From positions 1-32,329 of IMG/VR virus record IMGVR_UViG_3300030101_002926: DNA of 32,329 bases, one strand, 5' to 3'. The translations under genes and the position numbers were made by a program. The notes below the pieces were generated by a model. It saw only the letters and a program-made list of their open reading frames with translations, ran no database searches and was not told the origin of the DNA. Every line of letters begins with the position of its first letter. The first letter of the stretch is position 1. The stretch is from a virus. Shown piece by piece: positions 1 to 8,906 of this stretch.

Positions 1-546
1 GCGGGTGATACGGTGCGTTGGAGAGATCCGGCGGGGGTTAATTGGCTAAATGAGTCAGTAACTAACACCGATTACGCCTGTAAATATTATCTTCGGTGTA
101 ATGCTTCAGTTGCAAGTGAGACGATTACAGGAACAGATTATGGGCAGGGGTGGGAATTTGTAATACCAGCCGCAACATCTGGGGCCATGAACTCTGGTTT
201 ATGGTTTTTTCAGGCTATCGCAACTAAAAGCGGTGATGAGGTTACGTTATATGAGGGTCAATTTGAGATTAAGAAAAAGCTTAGTTATACGGGTACTCCC
301 AGTAGTGATTTTGAGGGCAGGACTCAAGCGGAAATAGACTTACAAGCTGTTACCGCTGCAATAAGAGCGATTATTAGTGATAAGGCTGCAAGTTATACAA
401 TCGGCAATCGGACGTTTACAAGATTGAATCTTAATGATTTAAGGATAAGAGAAAGCCAATTAAAAGCTGAAGTAGTAAGAGAGCGTAAAGCCAACATGAT
501 TGCTAATGGTTTAGGCAATCCACATAACCTCTTTGTTCGTTTCTAG
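1..546 (+). CDS. Head-tail connector with C-terminal gpW-like domain (5' truncated)
   Basis: The reading frame is open from base 1, so the true start lies left of the window; the GTG at 13 is only an internal candidate. The first ~95 residues look like a beta-rich domain of the kind found upstream of gpW modules in proteobacterial phages. The last ~75 residues resemble lambda gpW: helix, a YTIGNRTF beta hairpin, then a basic helix with LRIRESQLKAEV. gpW seals the portal after DNA packaging and takes part in head-tail joining. Position directly before portal fits this. The stop (544-546) is 2 nt before the portal ATG. The fusion of a beta domain to a gpW domain is seen in the sequence; the role is inferred from resemblance and synteny. 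Confidence 0.65.
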   Translation, partial: AGDTVRWRDPAGVNWLNESVTNTDYACKYYLRCNASVASETITGTDYGQGWEFVIPAATSGAMNSGLWFFQAIATKSGDEVTLYEGQFEIKKKLSYTGTPSSDFEGRTQAEIDLQAVTAAIRAIISDKAASYTIGNRTFTRLNLNDLRIRESQLKAEVVRERKANMIANGLGNPHNLFVRF

Positions 547-548
547 TC

Positions 549-2090
549 ATGGCATTTTTAGGACTCCCACTTTCTGACGTTTTAAAGTCAACTCCTGAGC
601 AAGAAGTCAAGCCACTACCTAAAAAAGGGCGGCGTATGTATGCAGGGGCGCAAACGTCGAGATTAACTTCTAATTGGATTGCTGGTAATTCATCGGCTGA
701 TGCTGAAATAAAAGGAAGCCTTAAACAACTAAGACAAAGATCACGTCAAGTTTGCAGAGATAACCCATACGGAAGGCAAGCCATACGGTCGATTGTCTCC
801 AATGTCGTTGGTCCTGTTGGGTTTAAAATTCAATCACAAATTAAACAGCAAAGAGGTAAAAAACTAGATCAAAAATTAAATGATGTTGTTGAAACTAGAT
901 TTAAGCGTTGGGGTCGTGCGGATTCATGCGACGTAGCGGGGCGGCTTAGTTGGGTAGAGATGCAAAAGCTTATTGTTAATTCTCTTGTTGTTGATGGAGA
1001 GGTATTTATAAGAATTATTCGTAAACCTTTCGGGCGTTCATCTATACCTTTTTCTTTGCAGGTGATGGAGGCAGATTTATTAGATACTGATTACACGGGT
1101 AAGAGTAGTAATGGAAATATTTACAGGATGGGGATAGAAATTGATGAGTTTAATAGGGCTGTTAATTATTGCTTTTTAACAAAACACCCCGGTGATACTT
1201 TATTCCCTGCGAGAACTGGAGAGAAAAGACATTTAATTATTCCCGCTGATGAAATCATTCATCTATTCCAACAAGAAAGACCGTCACAAAGTCGCGGTGT
1301 TCCAGCAATGGCAAGCTGCTTAAAAGCTTTGCATGACTTAAACGGATTTCAAGAGGCAAGCGTTATAAGAGCAAGGGCGGCAAGTTCGTTAATGGGATTC
1401 ATTACAAGTCCAGAGGGTGAACTAGACGCAGGCGGGGAAGTTTACGAAGAGGAAAGAGTTACACAATTCGAGCCGGGTGTCTTTAAGTACCTCGAAAATG
1501 GGCAGCAAATCTCTGTCCCTGACTTTGATTCACCGAATGGGGAGTTCCCCGAATTTATGGCTGCAATGCTGCGTTCTTGTGCCGCTGGCGTAGGGGTCAG
1601 TTATGAGTCAGTTTCCCGCGACTTTTCAAAAACTAATTATTCTTCTAGCCGTCTTTCATTGTTAGAGGATCGTTCACAATATCGCTCTATTCAAAACTAT
1701 TTAATAGATAACTTTCATACAAGAGTGTTTGAAGCGTGGTTAGAAATGGCGGTGTTAAGTGGCAATTTAAATTTGCCTAATTATGAGAGTGACCCAGATA
1801 GATATAGACGTGTACGTTTTGTTCCTAGAGGTTGGGAATGGGTAGACCCACAGAAAGAGATAACAGCAAATAAAGAGGCAGTAAAAGCAGGATTTAAAAC
1901 TGTTGCAATGGTCGTTGCAGAACAAGGCGGCGATTTAGAAGAACTTCTACCAGCTAGAGCCGACGAGGTAGAAAAATTTAATCAGTTAGGTCTTATTTTT
2001 GATACTGATCTTTCGTCAGGTGTTACTACGTCAGCAAAGCAGACTATTATAGATGAAAATCAAAACGAAACTAATGGAAAAGAAACGTGA
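549..2090 (+). CDS. Portal protein, lambda gpB-like
   Basis: 513 aa, the normal length for lambda-type portals. Early segments with SLKQLRQRSRQVCRDNPYGRQAI are the typical family start: an arginine-rich helix followed by an xNPYxxxA motif. The centre contains the VDGEVFIRI and DEIIHLFQQERPSQSRGVP signatures (the 'H.f...RpgQ.RGvp' motif of this family). A C-terminal wing follows. The product forms the dodecameric ring at the capsid vertex through which DNA is packaged, and it docks terminase and connectors. The next gene begins inside its last codons (2053 or 2074), so the two are translationally linked. Family assignment is secure; exact oligomeric behaviour is family knowledge. Confidence 0.92.
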   Translation: MAFLGLPLSDVLKSTPEQEVKPLPKKGRRMYAGAQTSRLTSNWIAGNSSADAEIKGSLKQLRQRSRQVCRDNPYGRQAIRSIVSNVVGPVGFKIQSQIKQQRGKKLDQKLNDVVETRFKRWGRADSCDVAGRLSWVEMQKLIVNSLVVDGEVFIRIIRKPFGRSSIPFSLQVMEADLLDTDYTGKSSNGNIYRMGIEIDEFNRAVNYCFLTKHPGDTLFPARTGEKRHLIIPADEIIHLFQQERPSQSRGVPAMASCLKALHDLNGFQEASVIRARAASSLMGFITSPEGELDAGGEVYEEERVTQFEPGVFKYLENGQQISVPDFDSPNGEFPEFMAAMLRSCAAGVGVSYESVSRDFSKTNYSSSRLSLLEDRSQYRSIQNYLIDNFHTRVFEAWLEMAVLSGNLNLPNYESDPDRYRRVRFVPRGWEWVDPQKEITANKEAVKAGFKTVAMVVAEQGGDLEELLPARADEVEKFNQLGLIFDTDLSSGVTTSAKQTIIDENQNETNGKET

Positions 2091-4053
2091 TTTTGAAGGT
2101 AAGACGTTAACTCGTGAATTTTCCGGGTCATTAGTTGACAGAAAGTTAAACGAAGAAGATAGGACTATCACTTTTCCCTTTTCTTCCGAGGCTCCCGTGT
2201 CACGCGGCTATCTAGGAAATGAAACGCTAGACCATAGCGAAGGTGCTATTAATTTTGAAAGACTTAATAAATCAGCCCCTCTACTTTTCAATCACAATCC
2301 AGATGTTGTCATAGGAGTTGTCGAAAAAGGTTGGCTTGATTCAGGTGAACGCCGAGGAATGGCGACAGTTAGATTTGCCACTAACGCCGCTGGTAATGAA
2401 GCGTTTGAAATGGTCCGCACTGGTATCTACTCAAACGTAAGTTTCGGTTATTCAGTGGGTAAAACTAAAGAAATAGACGAAAATAATTATCGTGTTTTAG
2501 AATTTTTTCCGCACGAATTAAGCTTGGTTTCTATCCCTGCTGATTATGAAAAAGTTGGAATAGGAAGAGCAAAAGAAGCGGAAGAAAAGATAGATAATAA
2601 TATTGCTATGCCTGCAAAGCAAGAATCAAGTAATATGGATGCACAACGTATTAACGACGTTCAAAAAGCGGCTTCCGTCGCATCACAAACTCAAACTCTA
2701 CCTAAAGAGAAAATGACTGACACCCCTGATTTAAGTGTGGTGCGTTCTGAAGAGCGCAAGAAGGCTCAACAAGAAGAGCGTTCCAGAATCACAAACATTA
2801 GTGCATTAGGAGCAAAACATGGTTGCGAAGATTTAGCAACATCATTAGTAGAAAGCGGTGCGTCAATTGACGAAGCAAGAGCAGCCGTATTAGAGCGCAT
2901 CGGTGCAAAGCCTGTTGAAACTGTTTCTCAGGTTGATATGACCCAAGAGAAAAATATTGATTACAAGTTAACAACTGGTATTCGTGCCGCGTTAACAGGT
3001 GATTGGTCATCTAAAGAAGCTGGTTATGTTCGCGAGCTTTCACAAGAGGTAGAGAGATCAGGTGTTAAGAAGACAACTGAAAGGTCTTTCTTGGTTCCTT
3101 ACACTGCTTTAACTTCTAGGGCAACTTACGCAACTTCGGGCGCAACGACTGGGGGCAACCTAGTTCAAACAGACCTTATGGCTGATGACTTCATCGAAGC
3201 TTTGAGAAATTCAAGCGTCATGATGTCTCTAGGTGTTAAGGCACTTCCCGGTTTGGTTGGTGACGTTGCAATTCCTAGAAGATCAGGTGTAGCTGCTACT
3301 TATTATCTTTCAAGTCAAACTACAGCAATCACACAGGCAGAAAGCACCTTCGATCAGGTGACAATGACACCTAAGAACTTGGCTGCTTTAAGTAAGTATT
3401 CAAGACAGACTCTTTTACAAGCAACACCCGGAATTGAAGAGCTAATTAGAACAGATTTAACTGATGGTTTAAATACTGCTGTTGATCTTGGCATCCTTAA
3501 CGGTTCTGGTTCATCAGGTCAACCAACAGGGATCCTAAATACAAGTGGAATCGGTTCTGTTGCTATCGGCACAAACGGCGGAGCAATCACAATTGAAACT
3601 CTTGTAGATCTTGAAGAGCAAATCTTAATTGATAACGGAAATGTCTCCGACTCTATGGCTTATGTAACTAATGCGAAAGTATTAGCTGAGCTTAAGAAAC
3701 TTCGTGCGGGTGGTTCTGCATCTGGCGACGGTTCATTCTTGTTCAACACAGACATAAGCGGTATTGGACGCGGCCCAACTCCGGGTGCTGTTAATGGCTA
3801 TCCTTTAGCTGTTACAAACCAAGTACCTAGCAACTTAACTAAGGGTTCTAGTTCTAGCGTTTGTTCTGCTGTTTTAATGGGTGACTTTAGTCAAGCAACA
3901 GTTGGTTTCTACGGTAACGGTCTTGAAATAACTGTAGGAGAAGAGTCAGACGACTTTGCGAAAGCTCTTACATCTGTTCGTGGAATTATTTCCTACGACG
4001 TAGCAGTAAGACACGCTGAAAGCTTCGCGGCTTGCCTAGACGTAACTACTTAA
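2053..4053 (+). CDS. Prohead protease fused to HK97-fold major capsid protein
   Basis: 666 aa. Residues ~25-175 match the HK97 prohead protease family (peptidase S78): a candidate catalytic His81 in LLFNHNPD, Ser130 in the NVSFGY motif, and the HELSLVSIPAD strand. Residues ~180-300 are polar, helical and charge-rich, like the scaffolding (delta) region that the protease removes. Residues ~310-666 are an HK97-fold capsid protein, with ATTGGNLVQTDL, DVAIPRR and the E-loop/spine region. Protease, scaffold and coat are thus made as one polyprotein. Two starts are possible, ATG 2053 and ATG 2074 (both overlap portal); neither has a convincing ribosome site. A strong terminator follows the stop, as is usual after a capsid gene. 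Confidence 0.93.
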   Translation: MKIKTKLMEKKRDFEGKTLTREFSGSLVDRKLNEEDRTITFPFSSEAPVSRGYLGNETLDHSEGAINFERLNKSAPLLFNHNPDVVIGVVEKGWLDSGERRGMATVRFATNAAGNEAFEMVRTGIYSNVSFGYSVGKTKEIDENNYRVLEFFPHELSLVSIPADYEKVGIGRAKEAEEKIDNNIAMPAKQESSNMDAQRINDVQKAASVASQTQTLPKEKMTDTPDLSVVRSEERKKAQQEERSRITNISALGAKHGCEDLATSLVESGASIDEARAAVLERIGAKPVETVSQVDMTQEKNIDYKLTTGIRAALTGDWSSKEAGYVRELSQEVERSGVKKTTERSFLVPYTALTSRATYATSGATTGGNLVQTDLMADDFIEALRNSSVMMSLGVKALPGLVGDVAIPRRSGVAATYYLSSQTTAITQAESTFDQVTMTPKNLAALSKYSRQTLLQATPGIEELIRTDLTDGLNTAVDLGILNGSGSSGQPTGILNTSGIGSVAIGTNGGAITIETLVDLEEQILIDNGNVSDSMAYVTNAKVLAELKKLRAGGSASGDGSFLFNTDISGIGRGPTPGAVNGYPLAVTNQVPSNLTKGSSSSVCSAVLMGDFSQATVGFYGNGLEITVGEESDDFAKALTSVRGIISYDVAVRHAESFAACLDVTT

Positions 4054-4068
4054 TATTCTTCTTTAACT

Positions 4069-4098
4069 GGGGGGTCTAAATGGCCCCCTTCTTTTTTT
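4069..4098 (+). terminator. Rho-independent terminator after the capsid gene
   Basis: A GGGGGTC stem (4070-4076) pairs with GGCCCCC (4082-4088), with one G-T wobble and a 5-nt loop. It is followed by a T-rich tract TTCTTTTTTT (4089-4098). It lies 16 nt after the capsid stop. It probably sets capsid-protein output relative to downstream tail genes. Confidence 0.9.
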
Positions 4099-4104
4099 AT
4101 AACA

Positions 4105-4338
4105 ATGAAAATTTTTACTACTCGCGGTGTGATTGCTAGCGGTCAAGCTTTAGAAGCTGGCTCGGTTTATGACGTTAGTGAAAAAGATGCTTCTACATTA
4201 ATTGCAATGGGAAAGGCAAGAGAAGCAACAGCAGAGGATGAGGCAGCCTCCGCATGTCCTCCAACTTCACCCGCTGCAAAAACAAAAGCTAAAAAAGTGA
4301 AGCCAATTTTAGAAGAAATAAAAGATGGCGTTGAGTGA
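4105..4338 (+). CDS. Small structural-cluster protein
   Basis: 77 aa. The first ~40 residues (ending near LIAMGKARE) form the 'beta hairpin, AGSVYDVSEKDA, helix' pattern seen in small proteins placed just after phage capsid genes. The C-terminal half is Ala/Pro/Lys-rich and probably disordered. It starts right after the capsid terminator and overlaps the next gene by 14 nt. A head-completion or decoration role is possible from position only. I do not recognise a named family with certainty. Confidence 0.6.
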   Translation: MKIFTTRGVIASGQALEAGSVYDVSEKDASTLIAMGKAREATAEDEAASACPPTSPAAKTKAKKVKPILEEIKDGVE

Positions 4339-4603
4339 CGACCTAACAGGATTTTTTAGTGACTTTGCTGTTAGTGCTACAGCAGGGGACGTAACAGGCG
4401 ACGTGATCCTTAATCAACCCTCTTCAATTGCATTTGATGGGCAAGTTATATTTACTGATTATGTCGCAATTGCTAAAACCTCTGACTTTGGTTCTTTAGT
4501 TGCTGGGGATGCTATTGCAGTTAATTCTGTTAATTATGTTGTGAGAGATAATCAAGCGGATTTAGATAACCTTACTTGTGAAATTTCATTATCTAAAGTG
4601 TGA
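4325..4603 (+). CDS. Head-tail joining protein, gpFII-like
   Basis: 92 aa, all-beta. The order of segments matches lambda gpFII-type joining proteins: an amphipathic N-terminus, IAFDGQVIFTDYVAIAKTSD, then LVAGDAIAVNSVNYVVRD and a final strand. The 'GD.i.v....Y.V' motif is typical of this fold. gpFII-type proteins attach to the filled head and create the tail-docking surface. The start overlaps the previous gene, and the stop TGA (4601-4603) shares one base with the next ATG. Assignment rests on fold pattern and synteny. Confidence 0.6.
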   Translation: MALSDDLTGFFSDFAVSATAGDVTGDVILNQPSSIAFDGQVIFTDYVAIAKTSDFGSLVAGDAIAVNSVNYVVRDNQADLDNLTCEISLSKV

Positions 4604-4707
4604 TGACTGAAACAAAAAAAACCAAAAAAAAAGAAGAAAAAGAAGTTTACACTAACCCTGAAACAGGGTCTAAAACATATAAAGACGGCTCGCCTTGGGA
4701 TCAATGA
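4603..4707 (+). CDS. 34-aa lysine-rich microprotein
   Basis: ATG at 4603 overlaps the TGA of the upstream gene (TGATG), and its own TGA overlaps the ATG of the downstream gene (ATGA). It is therefore chained by translational coupling on both sides, which is the main support for it being real. Residues 1-14 are almost all Lys/Glu/Thr. The rest reads VYTNPETGSKTYKDGSPWDQ. Function unknown; it sits among connector genes and may simply maintain coupling. Confidence 0.5.
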   Translation: MTETKKTKKKEEKEVYTNPETGSKTYKDGSPWDQ

Positions 4708-5141
4708 CAACGATAAGGGAAAACATATTAGATCAAATCAAAACAGCCTTAACAGGGACAACGGGCGTTTCTTCGAGGATCTACAGAGAGCGTGTCACGC
4801 CGTTAACGAATAGGTCACAACTTCCAGCTCTTGTCATTGAGCCTCTTTCTGATAACGCTAGTTTTGCAACTACGCTTCCTAAAATTGAGTGGTCTTTACA
4901 GGTCAGAATTGTTTGCCTAGTTAACGGCAGTGCCAGCAGTACACCCTATGAAGCCGCTGACCCAACAATTGAATCACTTCATTCAAATTTAACCTCAGAT
5001 TTAACGCTAAACGGGAACGCTATTGATATACAAATTCAGAGTGTAGATTTTGAGCTTATTGATGCTGATCAGGCATTAGGCGCGATTAGTTCAACGTATG
5101 AAATCAGATATAGAACAAGTCAAACAGATCTTTCTGCATAA
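4704..5141 (+). CDS. Tail terminator protein, gpU-like (probable)
   Basis: 145 aa from ATG 4704, which overlaps the previous stop as ATGA; a TTG nine bases upstream is less likely. The layout is an N-terminal helix (IRENILDQIKTAL), a short 'RIYRERVTPL...LPALVIEP' segment, beta strands SLQVRIVCLV, then a long helix and a final YEIRYRT strand. This is the pattern of gpU/tail terminator proteins, which cap the tail tube and join it to the head. Placement between the joining protein and the tail tube agrees. Confidence 0.65.
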   Translation: MTTIRENILDQIKTALTGTTGVSSRIYRERVTPLTNRSQLPALVIEPLSDNASFATTLPKIEWSLQVRIVCLVNGSASSTPYEAADPTIESLHSNLTSDLTLNGNAIDIQIQSVDFELIDADQALGAISSTYEIRYRTSQTDLSA

Positions 5142-5212
5142 TAAATATGTAGACGTAGCAAATAGTATTAATATAGAAGCAACATTAATTTGAGCGTTTG
5201 AGGTTTTAACAA

Positions 5213-6376
5213 ATGGCATTGCTGAGTAAATCACGCTTTTTAGCCGTGAAGATTGAAAGCACCTATGGAACTTCGAGCAACCCAGCGGGAACAGATGCGG
5301 TTTTGTGTAGGACAATTGATGTTACGCCAATTGAATCGGAAACTATTTCTAGAGATTTAATTAGAAGTTATTTAGGAAATTCTGAACAGCTATTAGCGAA
5401 TACAAGGGTTGCTATTACCGCTGAAATTGAATATGCAGGGTCAGGTACAGCAGCAACTGCCTCTAAAATTGACGCGCTTTTAAGAAGTTGTGGAATGAAT
5501 GTTCAGGCTTTAGGAAGTGCGGTGACTGGTAGCAGTCAGGCTGGAAGTGCAAATAGTATTACTCTTGCAGCATCAGGACCAAGCGCAACAGATGGTTATT
5601 ACGTCGGTCATAGAATTGAAATTACATCAGGTACAGGTAACGGACATAGTGGATTAATTACCGCGTATAACGGCACAACAAAAGTCGCAACAGTTGTAGC
5701 AAGTACAGCTACATTCGTACCCGGTTCATCATCAGGTTATTCAATATCAGCAGGTAACAAATACGCCCCTGTAAGTTCGTCTTTTGAGAGTTGTACTATT
5801 AAGTTCTATAACTCTGGTGTTCAGCATTTATGTACAGGTTGTCGCGGTAGTTTTTCGATTTCCCTTTCTACTGATGCGGTGCCGACGATAACTTTTAACA
5901 TGACGGGGACATATAACAGTCCCACAGATACAGCCTTAAGCGCAACATATACCAACCAAACAACACCCGTACTCTTTAAGCAAGGAAACACAACAGCGTC
6001 AGCCGTTCTTGATTACACATCAGCAGCGATTCAGTCGATAAGTTTTGATATGAATAATGACATCACATCTAGGGAATTAGTAGGAGCTGATAAGAGCGTG
6101 ATTCTTACAAACCGTGCCCCCGCTGGCGAAATAGTGATAGAGGCACCCACCATTGCAAGTAAAGATTATTTCACGATTGCTAATGACAACACGACCGGCC
6201 TAGTTTCTTGCTTACACGGCACAACAGCAGGCAACAGAATTGGTTTGGTAATGCCTATCTGTGACATTGGAAACCCAACTTATTCAGATAGCGACGGTAT
6301 CCAAATGTTAAACCTACCGTTTGTACCAACACCCGGCTCAACTGGTGATGATGAGGTTCAAATAGTAACGATGTAA
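5213..6376 (+). CDS. Major tail tube protein
   Basis: 387 aa, larger than lambda gpV (~246). The N-terminal ~95 residues match the tail tube fold of siphoviruses: KSRFLAVKIESTYGTS, 'ISRDLIRSYLGN', then VAITAEIEYAGSG. Residues ~115-180 hold a GYYVGHRIEITSGTG...TKVATVV segment, a motif repeated in many phage structural proteins, which reads as an inserted beta domain. Tube-like strands resume afterwards (SCTIKFYNSG, GSFSISLSTD). Its own 71-bp leader and a GAGG ribosome site 9 nt before ATG fit high expression. Confidence 0.8.
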   Translation: MALLSKSRFLAVKIESTYGTSSNPAGTDAVLCRTIDVTPIESETISRDLIRSYLGNSEQLLANTRVAITAEIEYAGSGTAATASKIDALLRSCGMNVQALGSAVTGSSQAGSANSITLAASGPSATDGYYVGHRIEITSGTGNGHSGLITAYNGTTKVATVVASTATFVPGSSSGYSISAGNKYAPVSSSFESCTIKFYNSGVQHLCTGCRGSFSISLSTDAVPTITFNMTGTYNSPTDTALSATYTNQTTPVLFKQGNTTASAVLDYTSAAIQSISFDMNNDITSRELVGADKSVILTNRAPAGEIVIEAPTIASKDYFTIANDNTTGLVSCLHGTTAGNRIGLVMPICDIGNPTYSDSDGIQMLNLPFVPTPGSTGDDEVQIVTM

Positions 6377-6427
6377 ACTTGCGAATTAAATAAAGTTGCT
6401 TAGGCTACGTATGGCTATTGTTTTCGC

Positions 6428-6805
6428 ATGTCATTTATTTTAAAAAGTTCAAGTTCTTATAGCTGGCCCGTTACATTTTACCAACCAGAAAACGGCACAA
6501 GGAAGGAGCAATCATTCGACGCTCAGTTTAAACAGCTCCCACAAACGCGGATTAATGAGATTCAAGTCTTAGTACAAAAGCGCGTAAAGTCAATCCAAGA
6601 GGGGGAAGAGGACACCAGCGGTATCACTGACCAATCAATTGCCAATGAAGTTCTTGTCGGTTGGGAAGGTATAGAAGACGGTGAAGGCGTACCCGTTCCA
6701 TTCTCTAACAAGACTAAAAAGCAAATCCTAGATATACCAATGCTTGCCAGTGCAATTATTGAATCTTATTTTGAATCGTTAGTAGAGGCAAAAGCAAAAA
6801 ACTAA
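6428..6805 (+). CDS. Tail assembly chaperone, gpG-like (zero-frame product)
   Basis: 125 aa. It lies between tail tube and tape measure, the invariant place of the gpG chaperone. It contains the usual conserved elements: a beta strand with WPVTFYQPENG, FDAQFKQLPQ, a helix, then ANEVLVGWEGI followed by VPFSNKTKKQIL. This 'l.gW.gi.d..g.pvpfs...' sequence is typical of tail chaperones. It ends EAKAKN at a canonical slippery heptamer (6796-6802), so a fraction of ribosomes should continue into the -1 frame. It chaperones the tape measure protein during tail assembly and is not expected in the virion. Confidence 0.82.
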   Translation: MSFILKSSSSYSWPVTFYQPENGTRKEQSFDAQFKQLPQTRINEIQVLVQKRVKSIQEGEEDTSGITDQSIANEVLVGWEGIEDGEGVPVPFSNKTKKQILDIPMLASAIIESYFESLVEAKAKN

Positions 6806-7131
6806 CTGAGGCGGCTGAGTATTGGTGTAATGGCCCACCGTCAAAAGATGGATTAGCCGAGGAAGCCGCCGCCTTTGGTTTGACGTTGCCTGATGAAATG
6901 ACACAATCAGATGATTTTGAAATTATCCCGCAAGCTTTAGAGGCAATAACTTTCTTTTTGAAAATTCAGACGCAATGGAGAACAGATCAAGGTGTTTTAC
7001 TTGGTCTTGATTACAACGTGCTATTTAAGCTTATGGATATTGAAAAAGTTAAAAATCCTTTAGAGATTTTGTCGGACGTTCAGCTAATAGAAGCTAAAGT
7101 AGTGGAAATACTAAGCGAGCGTAGTAAATAG
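6428..7131 (+). CDS. Tail assembly chaperone fusion, gpGT-like, by -1 frameshift
   Basis: Shifting -1 on A AAA AAC at 6796-6802 joins the 125-aa gpG-like protein to 109 further codons (6802-7131), giving about 234 aa. The -1 frame has no stop between the slip site and 7131. It encodes a plausible gpT domain: KLTEAAEYWCNGPPSKDG, then 'LEAITFFLKIQTQW' and a C-terminal helix. No good start codon with a ribosome site serves the gpT part alone, which supports expression by frameshift. Its stop is 2 nt before the tape measure ATG. Confidence 0.8.
6796..6870 (+). promoter_or_regulatory. Programmed -1 frameshift signal
   Basis: The heptamer A AAA AAC (6796-6802) is in the zero frame as GCA AAA AAC TAA, so the zero-frame stop follows immediately. 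Seven nt later GGCGGCT (6810-6816) can pair with AGCCGCC (6864-6870), a 7-bp GC-rich stem around a 47-nt loop that may fold further. Spacer and stem are in the usual range for a stimulatory element. Confidence 0.8.
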
Positions 7132-7133
7132 AA

Positions 7134-8906
7134 ATGGCTCTTGATATGACGACAGCCTTAACGATTAAGGCAAATGTAAAAGGGGAAGAAGAACTTAGAG
7201 GATTGCAGAAAGGTTTAAATCAGTTATCAGGTCAATCAAAGAAAACAGCGGGCGCAATGGATCGCCTAAAGAATGCTTCTAAAGGTGCGTTAGGAGCATT
7301 AAGAACGCTTTTACCTGTTTTAGGTGTGGCGGCGTTTGCAAAGATGGGTAATGACGTATTACAGCTAGGCGACCAATTAGAAAAAATGTCTCGTTCTACG
7401 GGGCTTACTGTTCCTTTGTTAGACAAGTTAAGACAATCGGCGGCGTTAGCGGGAACAGATTTTAAGGCATTGCAAAGAGCGTTTCCAACTCTTGCTAAAA
7501 ATATGCAAGATGCAAGCGACGGGATCGGAACAGCTAAAGATGCTTTTGATCGTTTGGGTTTCTCTGTTACTGATAATCAAGGAAATTTAAAAGATTTAGA
7601 TACAGCATTTTTAGAATTAACAGACAAGTTTAAGGGGATGCAAGACGGAACAATGAAGGCGGCGAACGCGGCTGAGATCTTTGGTACTGGATTAGGTAGG
7701 AAATTAATACCTTTGTTAAATCAAGGATCAGAAGCAATTAATGGATTAGAAACAGGCTTTACACAGTTAAGTGCGGAAAGAATGGCGGCGTTTAATGACT
7801 CAATGGCGCAGTTAGGGGAGAAATTTAGGATTGTTGCAATTCAAGTAATGGAAGCCTTATTACCAGCTCTTCAGACTTTGGTGCATTTATTAGATGGGTT
7901 GGCAAAAATCTTTAATGCAATACCCGGACCGATAAAACAATTAGCGGTAACTTTTGGAGTCTTAACAATTGCGGTTAAAGCTTTAGGTCTTGCGGCTGTT
8001 CTTACTCAAGGTGCATTACAAGGTATAGCGGCAACAAAACTACCTGCATTGTTAGGCGGTTGGATTGGCTCTATGGGTCCAGTTATTGCAGGTTTTGTAA
8101 AGATTGGAGGACTTATAAAAATACTTGGTGTAACTGTCGCGGCTGTATTTACTGGTCCTGCAGCTCCGTTTATTCTTGGTGCGGTTGCCGTTGGTGGTTT
8201 GATTGCTGCGTTATTAAAATTTGAAGGGTTTAGAGAAGTCTTTGTAAATATTGGTAAGGGAGTTTTGGAACTAACAAAAACGATAGGCGGCGCAGTAGGT
8301 AATTTTATAAAAGATGCTTTCCAAGGTATTGGAGATGTAGCGGGTAAGTTCGTACAGGTATTTAAAACAAAGTGGTCACAGGTTAAAGATATTATTATTG
8401 CTCCATTTAAAGCGGCGGTTGAATTTATACCAAAGCAAATTAAAAGGATGATTGATTCAGTAACTAAAGCTATTCAAAGTTGGTGGAATAGGATCATGAA
8501 AATTATTGGTAGAGGTCGAAAAGCTGCAAGCGGTGGTTCAAGTTCTAGCGGCGGTAGTGTTCGAGGTTATGCAGAGGGTGGATATGTTCAAGGGCCACAA
8601 TTAGCAGTCGTAGGAGAGGGTAAAAGCTCTGAATATATTTTGCCTAGCCACAAGGTTGGAGGCTTTATTAATAACTACCTTTCAGGTTTAAGAGGCAACG
8701 CAGCTATTCCACGTTTTGCGGAGGGTGGTTTTGTTTCTGGAGGTAGTCCAAACATCAACATCAAAACAGGTCCAGTAATGCAAATGAGCAACGGGCAGCA
8801 ATATGTGACGGTTAATGATCTTCAATCTGCTTTAACTAGTTTCTCTGCTTCTGTCTTTAGTAATTCAAGGACAGCGGGCGGTCGTCGTTTTCAGGGGATT
8901 AGCTAA
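7134..8906 (+). CDS. Tail tape measure protein
   Basis: 590 aa, moderately short for a tape measure, suggesting a tail on the order of 90 nm by the usual ~1.5 angstrom per residue rule. The N-terminal part is helical (EEELRGLQKGLNQL), followed by the 'RSTGLTVPLLDKLRQSA' and FGTGLGRKLIPLL segments typical of lambda-type tape measures. Residues ~265-380 are strongly hydrophobic and predicted membrane-active. A Gly/Ser stretch (~465-480) precedes a 'GYAEGGYVQGP' and 'FAEGGFVSGG' pair of repeats common at tape measure C-termini. The stop overlaps the next ATG (TAATG). Confidence 0.93.
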   Translation: MALDMTTALTIKANVKGEEELRGLQKGLNQLSGQSKKTAGAMDRLKNASKGALGALRTLLPVLGVAAFAKMGNDVLQLGDQLEKMSRSTGLTVPLLDKLRQSAALAGTDFKALQRAFPTLAKNMQDASDGIGTAKDAFDRLGFSVTDNQGNLKDLDTAFLELTDKFKGMQDGTMKAANAAEIFGTGLGRKLIPLLNQGSEAINGLETGFTQLSAERMAAFNDSMAQLGEKFRIVAIQVMEALLPALQTLVHLLDGLAKIFNAIPGPIKQLAVTFGVLTIAVKALGLAAVLTQGALQGIAATKLPALLGGWIGSMGPVIAGFVKIGGLIKILGVTVAAVFTGPAAPFILGAVAVGGLIAALLKFEGFREVFVNIGKGVLELTKTIGGAVGNFIKDAFQGIGDVAGKFVQVFKTKWSQVKDIIIAPFKAAVEFIPKQIKRMIDSVTKAIQSWWNRIMKIIGRGRKAASGGSSSSGGSVRGYAEGGYVQGPQLAVVGEGKSSEYILPSHKVGGFINNYLSGLRGNAAIPRFAEGGFVSGGSPNINIKTGPVMQMSNGQQYVTVNDLQSALTSFSASVFSNSRTAGGRRFQGIS

